From assembly GCA_033030425.1 (NCBI GenBank), contig JAUFSD010000012.1, forward strand, positions 806,001-870,000: a stretch of DNA of 64,000 nt, in the 5' to 3' direction. Below are positions 10,922-20,863 of the stretch, piece by piece; the stretch's first letter is position 1; each line of letters starts with the position of its first letter. The notes below the pieces were generated by a model. It did no database searches, had not been told where the DNA came from, and worked only from the letters and a program-made list of their open reading frames with translations. This DNA is from Verpa conica. Its lineage: Eukaryota > Ascomycota > Pezizomycetes > Pezizales > Morchellaceae. The translations under genes were made by a program, and so were the position numbers.

Positions 10922-12716
10922 TTACTCTGCATTCTTCCTTTGCTTTACAGCATCATTCGTTACCCCTTCCTTAGTAGCCTTCATGGATTGCGAATCATAA
11001 TCACTACTATCTTCCTCAGATGACTCCGTGATTACCCTCTTGTCCTCCTTCTCATCGATATCTTGATCGTCCTTAACATTTCCTTTTGAGGCCGATTCTC
11101 CAGCTGATCTTTGCTCATTCTCTTCCTCAATAAGTTCTTGTTGCTCCCTCAAAACCTCTAGCCTCTGTTTATTTGTTGCTGCTCCCTCGGCGGTGTTAAC
11201 CTCCAGTTCGATCTCGTGGTAAAGCTCCTCAGGGATACTGCTGAGGACAGCCACTAGCGCATCATAGTGTGACTCAATCTCACTCTCCTTGCCTTGATAC
11301 ATGAAGGCATTCGATAGCACCAACAAAGTTGAGGGGAGCCCATGCTTCAGTCGTAGTTCGAGCCAGGTGTCAAGGTCGTCCCTCAAACGTCCAGGACTAA
11401 CCCCATGGGTACGTATACCTCGAGATGCACAAGCAGTTTGTAGCTCTGGTACAGAGAGTGAGTCTACCCCCTCATAGGAGATTGCACGGTCATCACGTTT
11501 GATTTGTCGCATTCTATGGCGGATGTTGTACCGAAGAATGGCATCTGTGCCAAAGGCACTTAAGTTCATGTACCGGCACATGCCGACAAGTTGAGCACGG
11601 GAAAGATTGTCGAGAGTAAGGTCGTCACGAAAGATCTTGCATACTTTAATCACATCCTCATGACTGGGGGATTCGCCACTAGAACGAATCTAATTGAAAT
11701 TAGATTCTTTGCCTCAACAAAGGCAAAATTACTGTGAAGGAATTTGATACCTTCTGGAAAAACTGTGCGAACTCTTCCCGCTGCCTTGTCTTGGCACTCA
11801 ACTGAATTCCACCTTCACGCATAGTTGTCCTCAAAAAATTTGAAACATCTTTCCGGGTTGAGCGAAGCTTGCTTGATTTCAAATCTTTCGCTTTTTGGTC
11901 CTCGTAGGTACTAGGAAGTAAGTTCGGGAATATCTTAAGGGCAATAGGCAAAAATAGTTCCCCAGCCGGTACAATTATAAAAACCGAGAATGGAACGAGT
12001 CGCCCTAGATCTTTAACAGTTCGTTCGAGCTACACTCATAATATAAGCCAAGGCGACAGTAAAGAACCAGATACCACTATACCTGACGGCGTTCCCTACG
12101 GCTAAGTTCGTAACCGGCTGCCATTTTTAAAGCCAAATTGGACGAGATTTTTATCTCAACCCCAAGTAGCTTTGTCCCATCCCAAAAGTGCTGCACACCA
12201 TGCTTGATCTTTTGCCATATAGTCGTTTTTTTCTCTTTTTTCTTATCCAGAGACTTCTCGTTCACTATAGAGATTACCGTAGTCTCTTTTTTGTCAAGAA
12301 GCTCAGACTTCGCTACTGTTGTCTCGAATCCCTCAGGCCTCCTAGCTGCTGCAGATACAGTTTCGTTCCTAGTGACTTTTGCCGGAGCCACATCGCGGGC
12401 AACTGGCTTCTTCGCTTCATTAGCGTCAAAACCAGGGGGAGGTATTACTGGACCACCCCTAGGAGAACTAGTGTTGGTGTTTAGGTATCTCTGTGAAGCA
12501 AATATAAGGAAACTTGGTCGGTCATGTGGAACCCGTGACCGTAGAAGCTGTGGACTAGAGGATATTCCAAAGTGAGGTTGAAGAGAACGACGGCAAGCTT
12601 CTCACAGTTGTCAGGAACTCATGGTCACGAATTGATGATTGGGTTGAAGGTATACCTAACGAAAGAACGAATGAGTGTTGATTGACCGAGTTTAGGACCA
12701 GTCTTGAAGAGTTCAT
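10922..12716 (-). CDS. MDM38: LETM1-domain mitochondrial inner membrane protein (Mdm38/Ylh47 type)
   Basis: Orthologues sit in the mitochondrial inner membrane, act in K+/H+ exchange and help membrane insertion of respiratory subunits through ribosome binding. My model has four exons: 12716-12606, 12547-12083, 12029-11751 and 11689-10922 (introns 53-61 nt, all in frame; 540 residues). The N-terminus is basic and Ser-rich with few acids, as expected for a mitochondrial presequence. The LETM1 core starts at WQKIKHGVQHFWDGTKLL and continues through KISSNLALKMAAGYELSRRE. One membrane segment with its conserved Pro lies near residues 202-225 (LVPFSVFIIVPAGELFLPI), followed by the ribosome-binding-like domain (DNLSRAQLVGMCRYMNL) and an acidic, coiled C-terminus. 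The first exon is the least certain part. Confidence 0.9.
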
Positions 12717-13019
12717 AGTTTCTTTAGATCTAGAAAAGGATCTTTCTATCGAAAAAAGAAGGTAATACAGACCGAGTGGTGTTAAATACGGCTTTTGGTA
12801 CGGCAATAATGAAGCCGAAAAAGAGGGGTGAGAAAGAACGGCACCAAGGTTCGTGGCTGCGGAGGACTCGATCGACTACACAGGCCTTCGTGTTCTAGAG
12901 TAAGATGGCTAACTTCTACAATCCTTTGTTCATCCAAAACAACAACCCTATTGTTAGTAAATATCGTCTTGACTTGCTGATCGTATGGGAGCTAAAATAG
13001 ATCGGGTTGGATACATGTA

Positions 13020-13202
13020 CAGTTGCACCTCGCTATAAGAAACGCCAAGTATTCAGCGGATTTCCTTTCTTATAACAAGTTTTTCAAAGATATCCCTTAT
13101 AGCAAGGGTAGATTTGGTATGGAAAAATCTGGATTGACCTGGAAAAAGTTTCTTACAGCAATATTTTCTTATAACGAGGTTTCTTATAGCGAGGTGGGAC
13201 TG
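13020..13202. mobile_element. MITE with Fot/pogo-like termini
   Basis: A 183-bp element flanked by TA on both sides (13018-13019, 13203-13204). The ends are CAGTTGCACCTCGCTATAAG and, on the other strand, CAGTCCCACCTCGCTATAAG, continuing into AAAC: about 25 bp of terminal inverted repeat with few mismatches. The TA target and CAGT...CTCGCTATAAG ends match the fungal Fot/pogo pattern as I recall it. No transposase. Confidence 0.8.
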
Positions 13203-13419
13203 TACATGCAGTTATCTTTCCCCTAATGGAACCGGGCTAGGAGGTCATTTGATAGAATAATCTAGTCCCAGAACTACTACTACAAAAAATATAAAGATAA
13301 TTCTTATAGTGGCTTTTAAAAACCTTTAGATCCCCATGATGAGCACGGTTAGATATGTAGCAATGTATATGGGGCACTAAATGGCCAAAATTTGTTTACC
13401 CCGTTGGAGGTAATATACT

Positions 13420-13678
13420 GCTGGAATACTACAGTGGTACACAATTAAAAGATTTACCACTGGTAGAATGCTATTAGGTGAGGTAAACAAATCCACCAAT
13501 CAAAACGAGTACCAGCGGTAAGATTAGCTCACTAGTATCTATCTCTAGAATATTATCCTAGTCATTGGTTATTGCGTCTAAAGAAATGGTAAGCCCTATA
13601 TAAGGCTAAAGACACCATGGACTAATATAATAAGTGACACTCTTGCGGGCTAATTGTGGACCACCATAGTATTCCAGC
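13420..13678. mobile_element. Inverted-repeat element (MITE-like)
   Basis: GCTGGAATACTACAGTGGTAC at the left (13420-13440) faces an inverted GCTGGAATACTATGGTGGTCC at the right edge (up to 13678), about 260 bp apart. I did not find a clear target duplication. No coding capacity. Confidence 0.55.
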
Positions 13679-14260
13679 ACACCGCTCCATTATAATATTA
13701 GAGTACGTACTTGAGTACCGTATTATCTCGATCTATTCAGACAGGTACTAAAAACGCGGTTTGCAGATACTATGCTATTTCTAGGTTGAATGAGTAATTC
13801 TCGCTTCTACGCTTTCAAAAGACTCGAGTTTTACTCTTGATCTATGTTTTACCTTAATTAATCACTTCCTCGGAGAATTTAGTTTTTTGTCCTTCTCTAG
13901 AATCATAGCTACTTATATAGTAACCACTCAAATAGGTAGAGATAATGATACGTACTATGTAATTAGGCACACGTTTCTCTCGTCTAACTATCCTCACTGA
14001 TGAATTAACTAAATCTATTATTTGAAAGGGGTTTTAAATTTCCAGTACGCAACTAATCATATTTGATTAATTAATTTGTAACCCTAAAATTTCTAAGCCC
14101 CTAAGGTCTCTAGGTTTAAACAAAACCTCTACTAAAAACAAAATCGAATAGTCTATATTTGGAAACTAGCTAGCTATGCCTTACTCGGCCGATATCCAAC
14201 CACTTATTGACCTAAATTATACTGTGTCCTGGGCTTGCACTTCGATGTCGTCGGCCGTTT

Positions 14261-16607
14261 CTATAGGTTTCTAATCAATTTCCACACACCCTCCCCTACT
14301 CTACCCCAGGTTTCTCCATATGCCAATTCAATTAAACCTATCAATAAGTGACATAAATCAGTGAGTAGTCCAATCACAAAAATCATAAAACAAAATATCC
14401 CAAGTGAATCCTTTGAAAACCATACCTTTTGTGAAGTTCCAGCCCCTATTCGCATCGATGATGGGGTAATCTACCACAGGCGGAATAGCAGTACCTATCA
14501 AGCTTGGGAAAACATCCTCGCAAACTGCCTTCACATTACAAACTGCCCGTAGACCTTCTTGACCTGCAAACCTTCCGTACCCCGATCCCTTAACCCCGCC
14601 AAATGGAAGAGACTGGTTTAAGTAATATACCGCGAAATCATTCACAGATACCATTCCACACTTCATTTCCTGGACAACCCTTTGGAGGTCCCCTTTATTC
14701 CTTCCAAAAACAGACCCACCAAGACCAAACTCAGTCCCATTTGCGATATTCAGGGCATCTTCAACGCTTTGTGCCTTCATCAAGACGCATACTGGAGCGA
14801 ATGTCTCGTTTTGAGCTATTAACATATTTGGGGTGACATCAACGAGTAGTGTAGGTGCAAAGTAATGACCCTGTGGATACTTTGGGTGGAAATATCGTTT
14901 CCCTCCCACAAGACATCTTGCGCCCTTGTTCACTGCATCGTTGATCCAAGCTTCCAGACTGTCAAAACAGGCAGATGAGATCATCGCCCCACAATCTACC
15001 TCGTCGCCGTCTAAGATTGACCCAGGTCGAAGTTGCTTTATTCTTTCTTGTAGGATATTAAGGAGCTGGGGATAGACATTTGGAAGCGCAATGATTCGCT
15101 CAATGCCAACACAGTTTTGGGAAGCGCTCTGGAATACACCACGCATAAGAACCGAGGATAGAGATTTCACATCTGGAACATCGTCAAGTATGATCGCTGC
15201 ATCCTTTCCGCCGAGTTCGATACAGAGAGGTGTCAATGCCTTAGAGGCCGATGCAGCAACATGGTGGGCCACTGTACGTGATCCGATGAATGTTATATGA
15301 GATATTCCTGGATGAGATGTGAGATGGGGAGCCACCTCGGGCCAGCATGCAATAGACTTCCATTAAATGCCCGTCAGTAATCAATGCCGGTTTAGCGCAC
15401 AGGTTTTATAACATAGTACCTGTACTAAGTCTGGGTTGTGCCCGCAGGCCCCAAGTGCACCTCTCACAATTGAGATAAAAAACTCAGAACTCCATGCTGT
15501 GTTCTCGCTTCCTTTGACTAGAGTACTTGTTACCCTATTGGAACTATGTACGGGACCTATTTCTCCCAGGAAACGTACCAATTATCCCATTCCCGGCAAA
15601 GATCGAACTAATAATAGGACAGAGTAAGTTATGAAACTATCGGCTAGTTAGAACAAGAAACTACTACGATAGTGATGCAGTAAAATTACCGGATAACTAT
15701 CTCATAAAAATATTAGAATTATATACCCATAAATTAGAATTCAAAAACCTCATATAAAGTCTACATACTTCCAAGAGACACAAGCACAAACAACCCCTAG
15801 AGGTTCGTAGCGCACTTCTGCCTTCTTATAGCACATCAACGGCCACGATACGGGTCTTCTCCCTGGCTCCAACGCCTTCTCGCCATGCCTCAGTACCCAG
15901 TTAACCTTTTCAACCAAAACCAAAATTTCACCCAACGCTGCGTCAATACGCGTTTTCCCGGAATCAAGACAAGCGGCCGTGGTAATTATATCCTGATTTG
16001 AAAGTACATATCTATGATAGGGGTTCTTTTTTAGAGATTATTCAATCGCTTAGTGAGAAAACTAGACCGGCTTCTCATGCATACTTTTGAAGTGTCCTGA
16101 GCACTTTCTTTCGCTCCTCAAATGATGTCTTCCCCCATTGTTTCTGAGCAGCAGCTGATTTTGTAATTGCATTGTCGATATCTTCTGGACACGCTGGTGT
16201 AACTTTTCCAAGGAGCTTTCCATTAGCTGGACAATAGCAGTTGATCATATGATCTACTGGGGACTTTAACTTGATAATGAGCTTTGATACCACCTAGAAA
16301 TGAGACTCGTCACACATACCCTTATAGAAGGATTCTCTAGAATCTCCCCTTGCCACTCCTTACTACATTGTGGAGGTACCAGTACTGTATAGGAAACTGC
16401 TGCATACTTTGAAGCCCGCCAATATTGAAATGCTATCACTGAGAGAGTTACAGCGATAGCAGAGAGGATGATAGACTGCAACGAAGGTAAGGGGACACCT
16501 AGAGACTGTGGGTTATTAATTGATGTAAATGAGAAATTATCTCGTGAAATTGAACAGCCAACAGTGAAGCCACTAACGAGGAAATCAAAAGAGATTCTCA
16601 TCGTCAT
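14261..16607 (-). CDS. MSC7: Membrane-anchored aldehyde dehydrogenase, ALDH22 / Msc7 family
   Basis: NAD(P)-dependent aldehyde oxidation by an ALDH with an N-terminal membrane anchor; the yeast relative Msc7 is ER-linked with unclear substrate. Seven exons: 16607-16320, 16263-16085, 16011-15765, 15636-15579, 15517-15420, 15356-14426, 14337-14261, giving 625 residues in frame. A hydrophobic anchor lies near residues 45-65 (SIILSAIAVTLSVIAF). ALDH core landmarks are HNLLCPIISSIFAGNG, the general base Glu337 in IELGGKDA, the catalytic Cys372 in SASQNCVGIERI and PFGGVKGSGYGRF. The C-terminus WNFTK...GLIELAYGE matches the family tail. Odd points: the join WKY-FHN lacks the usual Pro, and a usual Gly is Cys (LLCP). 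It shares a short divergent promoter with the gene at 16819. Confidence 0.92.
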
Positions 16608-16818
16608 TGATTTCAGAGGGGGGGGTGTGATTTGGGTCTCCCTTGTCGCTAAAAAAAACCATGTCCTTGATATTTACGTGACGAGCACGCGAGGTGTGTC
16701 GGTACTATCTCTAGCGTGACCCGGGTAACTATTCTTGATCATTACCCTCTCCTATTCATTATACCTACCATGCTAATCATAGTCAATTTATCAAGACCTG
16801 TTTTTCAGGAGCAAAGTC
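16608..16818. promoter_or_regulatory. Divergent promoter between Msc7 and the ANCHR-like gene
   Basis: Only 211 bp separate the two start codons, so both promoters must lie here or overlap the genes. No clear TATA box; a run GGGGGGG at 16618-16624 and several GT-rich pieces are visible. Co-regulation is an inference. Confidence 0.55.
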
Positions 16819-17959
16819 ATGGATGATGACCTTTCCCGCCGCTTAATAGCATTAAGGCATGCACTCGAGCTACAGTGAGTAATTTTCTCTTCATAATCTA
16901 TTGTGTCTTATATCTCATGGAAGCTCAAACAAAAACAGAGGTACTTCAATTCTAGCTCCGGATAAAGCCTTCGTAAATGAGGAGGATACGCTAGCCGTAC
17001 GCTTCGAGGAAATACTCAACAAACCACCCGCCTCCAAAGACAATAAAGTCCTTTTAGATAAGAGTGTGGCCGAGAAAGGATGCAAGGAAGAGATACCAGT
17101 AGAGGTACGAGTTTGAACTACCGAGTATCTAGAACTTCAATTTCTCTAATATACCCATGTTAAACAGGAGCTAATAAATGCTCTAAACTCGGAAAATGAA
17201 GCATGGATAACAGAGCAAATCGATGAGAATGAAATCGAACAGCTTCTTAGGGAAGCAAAAAAACTAACGCGCCTAGAACATACTGAAAAAGGATATAAAA
17301 AGAAAGGCACCGAGCTTGTCCCAAATTGGTTCCGAAATCATACAGTAGAAAAAGACAAGAACGATACGGACATGGAAGAGGATATCTTGGGAATGATCAA
17401 AGATGAGATAGCATTCGATGCGGCGCACGGCATAGTCCCAACGGAAAATGATGAAGAACCATCCCAGTCAAGTGAAAGTGGGAGGAGCTCGACCACCAAG
17501 GGATTTAGGTTTGATGAGGACTTACTGAAACGCTTTGAGGCTTTGGGAGGACTGGAGCTACCGCCTGTACCAAGAATAGAACCAGGTACTAAACAAAGTC
17601 CTGGGTTTCCATCAAAACCCTCAGAATTTGATGAATCGGATACATGGTGTTGTAAGTTCTATCAATTTAAGGAGTTTATACAACCACTAGAGAACCCAAA
17701 CTCAGCTTTCCCTTCTCCCCACAGGTATATGTAATGAAGATGGGGAATACCGTTGTTCTGGTTGTGAATACGATATATATTGCGCCAGCTGTCTGTATGA
17801 AGGTATTTTACTTTAAATTGCTTTTCTCCCTAGTGTTGTGTAACCCTAAAATACTAATTCTTCACCTATTTGGTAGCACATACGGGGCCGAACGCTGGAT
17901 GTGATGAAAGAAAGCACAAATGGACGAAATATACAAAACCTAAAAAGCTTGCTACTTAA
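16819..17959 (+). CDS. ANCHR/ZFYVE19-like protein with C-terminal zinc finger
   Basis: Animal ANCHR (ZFYVE19) acts in the abscission (NoCut) checkpoint with VPS4; the fungal role is inferred only. Five exons: 16819-16874, 16939-17104, 17168-17651, 17725-17802 and 17877-17959, giving 288 residues. It starts MDDDLSRRLIALRHALEL, like the RLxALR segment at the front of ANCHR-type proteins. An acidic, coiled middle follows, then a Cys-rich finger at about residues 236-275 (WCCICNEDGEYRCSGCEY, then DIYCASC and a His-containing tail HKWTKY). The finger resembles the C-terminal B-box-like finger of ZFYVE19; there is no N-terminal FYVE finger. The intron placements were chosen to keep the finger in frame. 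Confidence 0.75.
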
Positions 17960-19226
17960 TAGTTTTATTTTGTCTACCGTTGCTTTCAGCTTTGACGAAA
18001 CATAGTGAGAGTGAGAGAAAGAGCTGATGATAATAGATCAAGAAACTAGAAATACATTGATTGACGAAAGATCGTATTTAGTCTATAGTGATTTTAACTT
18101 CGCCCAAAGACTTTAATCGTAAATACAATAGAACCTCTACATCAAAGGAATATTAATATTGCTATATTACAAAAAAAAGTATGTTTATACGCATACCACC
18201 CAGCTATGACCTAGTTATTTCTAGGGAAAATACATATTCTTGAGAAGTACTGTACCGTCTTTACATACGTATACGCATGTGCTCCAATGTAACTTGGCTA
18301 GGAAGCCCTTTACTAGGAATTCAGCCATATGCCACCTACATGCATTGACATATTACTATATCATTGATGACTTAAACAATTATCTGCTGTAAAACAAAAG
18401 AGTTAGAGTAAATGCTCCCCTCCCCTCTTTTTTTTATCATACTGTATGCAACTCGTAGTTATGACAGCAGATAGACACTATCTAAGAGTAAATTATAAAT
18501 TGATACAGAAAAATAAAGATACCCGCAGATACAACAAATAAATTAATTAATTAATCATAAGTACATAGAGCTAGATAGCTAGAGCCCCAAGGCTATGGTA
18601 CTCCTCATAAATACAATAAATTAATAGACAGATGTATATAACAATCTATGTCAGTTCCTTGAATAGTTCTGTTTTAAGGTCACCTAGAACTAATAACTGT
18701 TGAATTTATAAAGCTTTGGACTCCCCCCTACAATTTCTTATAGAAAGGGCCCTTCAAGAGTACTTTTTTTGCGCTGAGAGTTGTTGCTATCATACTTTCC
18801 AAATAGACTATAGGTAGATATTAGGCACTTAGCAACGGTACTATATACGTAGGTAGTGGAGTGTAAGCTGAGTGCTGAGGTAGCATGAAATGCTTTGGTA
18901 TTAAACATATATATGCCATATATGCCATATAAACATCTAATATAATTTTATATTATGAATAACCAGCCAAGTCACTCCAATACCTCCAAGCACTGATAAT
19001 CCCGAGCAAGATTGTATGATCAGCGAGAAAAAGTCGCACACTCCTAGCGCGCGAGTATTAAACAAGGATCTACAATGAATTATTTGTAAACATCTTTGGC
19101 TGGAGGGTCTCAATAGGACCAAAAAGATTAGTCATCTAGGTAGGAGGTAGCCTACTCTATTATAAATACAGTTGGTGCTCTATTGAGTTACCCGGAGATA
19201 GCACGCTGGCTGGATAGTTTACACTA

Positions 19227-19498
19227 CTCGCTAAAAAATAAATGCTGGCGCCTGGGTTTACTTAGGTAGCAACCACCAGATCTAGGCGTCTGGCTCTGCA
19301 ACACAGCACTAAAATGTGGGTTCAGTATAGTTTTAACATACCTAATTTTTTGGGCTGTTCTAGTCACCTATGACTGGTTATATCTTATAGTTCTGCTGAA
19401 ATAGGGTTTATTTTTGGGTCTGTTTTCAAGTAACAATTTGGTGAGTAAGCCTGGTTACAGCCTACTCCGACGCCAGCATTTATTTTTTAGCGAGCAAG
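19227..19498. mobile_element. MITE with CTCGCTAAAAAATAAA termini
   Basis: About 270 bp. Left end CTCGCTAAAAAATAAATG (from 19227) extends to CTGGCG; the right arm, inverted, is identical for 24 bp (19471-19494). TA lies at both edges. The first 16 bases nearly match the ends of the elements at 34533 and 54552 (CTCGCTGAAAAATAAA), suggesting one superfamily. Internal sequence is unrelated and non-coding. Confidence 0.8.
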
Positions 19499-20762
19499 TA
19501 CAGCCTGTCTAAAAAATTCCCGGAGCCCCTCAAAACACCTAAATTTAGGCTCGTTCTCATCTCCACCTATTACAAGCACTAGAGACAAGCTGCCATAGGG
19601 GCTGGGCACGAGACTAACGTAACCTACATGTAAATTACCTAAAAACTAACAACAAAGCGTTTGATTATTACAAAAGCAGTATCAAAGGATTTATAGATGC
19701 CAAAGAATATATAGATTAATTGATATGATGTTTTGTTATAGTAATATAACTAGGGTGTTTTTTTGTTAGGAGAGCTCCGGGAATTAACTTGTTAGACACA
19801 GCTGTACATGTAGAGTAAGCTAATCCGATTATCGAATCCATATGAGGGTAGCCGGAAGTGATGCACGTTTTGACTTAGCAACACACAAGCACAGCTAAAA
19901 TCTTATATTTTAGCGCAATATAAACTCTAAAATAAGAGTGGGTTTTAATGATAGACCTGGTATACTGCCCTGTAGGACACAATATCTGTTTATTCATGAA
20001 AAACACCTATACACTATGATCTTCGGCGGTTACCCTCCTATCGCAGCAGCAGTCACAGGTGTCAGTACTTTATACCTTGCATTGCTTAAACGGGATGATC
20101 CAGAGTCTCGGTACCCGGGAGATCTCGTACCACAAGGCTGATAGAGAACCCGGGGCCTGTGGGAAAAGATGAATACCCCAACCCCTTTTGGGTGGGAGCA
20201 CTGGATTTTCTTCTGCTTACTTGGATAAGCAACTATGGATTAACGACTAGCCAGAACTGTATACTAAAGCAGATATCACGAGCATTAAATCATTAATTTT
20301 GCTCCCTAACAACTGCCTCATCATTTTAACTATGGCTTGAAATAAACTCTTTCATTAGTGCTACCCCAATAACCCACTAAAGTTCGAAGGAAAAAAACCG
20401 ATAAAAAATAGAAAGTCGAAAGAAATTCTTATAGAGAAATCAGTGGCACTAAACCCCCTCGAGGGAGACACAAAAACAGGATTACCCAATAAATAAGAGA
20501 ATTTGAGATACACAAGTTTTATCGTGAATGAAAAAGAAATAAAAAAATGAAGAAAAACACCTTCCAAAAATACATGTTTATACACATAACCAGCACGCCA
20601 AGAGCAATAGAGATTGAGCCAAAAATCGGAAAATAAGAATAAAATATCAGTGCTGCGGTCACGGTATACTGAAATTCAACACTAAGAGGGAATTTAAGAG
20701 AGGACTTAGGAGATTTGTTTAGTATCCTCAGCTGAACTCATAGAGGATCTTAATACGAAAAC

Positions 20763-20776
20763 TTGTGACGTCACAA
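20763..20776. promoter_or_regulatory. CRE-like palindrome TTGTGACGTCACAA
   Basis: A perfect 14-bp palindrome centred on TGACGTCA, the classical binding site of bZIP factors of the CREB/ATF type. It lies about 90 bp past the stop codon of the transcription factor gene, far from any start codon I can see, so its use is unproven. Confidence 0.4.
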
Positions 20777-20863
20777 ATTTTACGGCCCCGACTGTTCCGC
20801 AGAACCATGCTGAAAATCTTGAGCGCCTGCGTCGGGGAGGGGGGTGAGCTCGTAATATCTAGG

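Larger units (their letters stand above)
12717..14260. other. Intergenic AT-rich DNA with two MITEs
   Basis: No gene-like frame. It holds the inverted-repeat elements described at 13020-13202 and 13420-13678; otherwise AT-rich sequence with many stops on both strands. It includes the 5' region of LETM1 and the 3' region of the Msc7 gene. Confidence 0.6.
17960..20863. other. Intergenic AT-rich DNA, about 2.9 kb
   Basis: No supported gene. Contents: a run of TTAATTAATTAATTAATCAT with the dispersed motif ATCATAAGTACAT at 18541-18567, a MITE at 19227-19498, the 14-bp palindrome at 20763-20776 and A/T-rich filler. An open frame near 20361-20585 is A/T-rich and shows no family resemblance. Confidence 0.6.
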
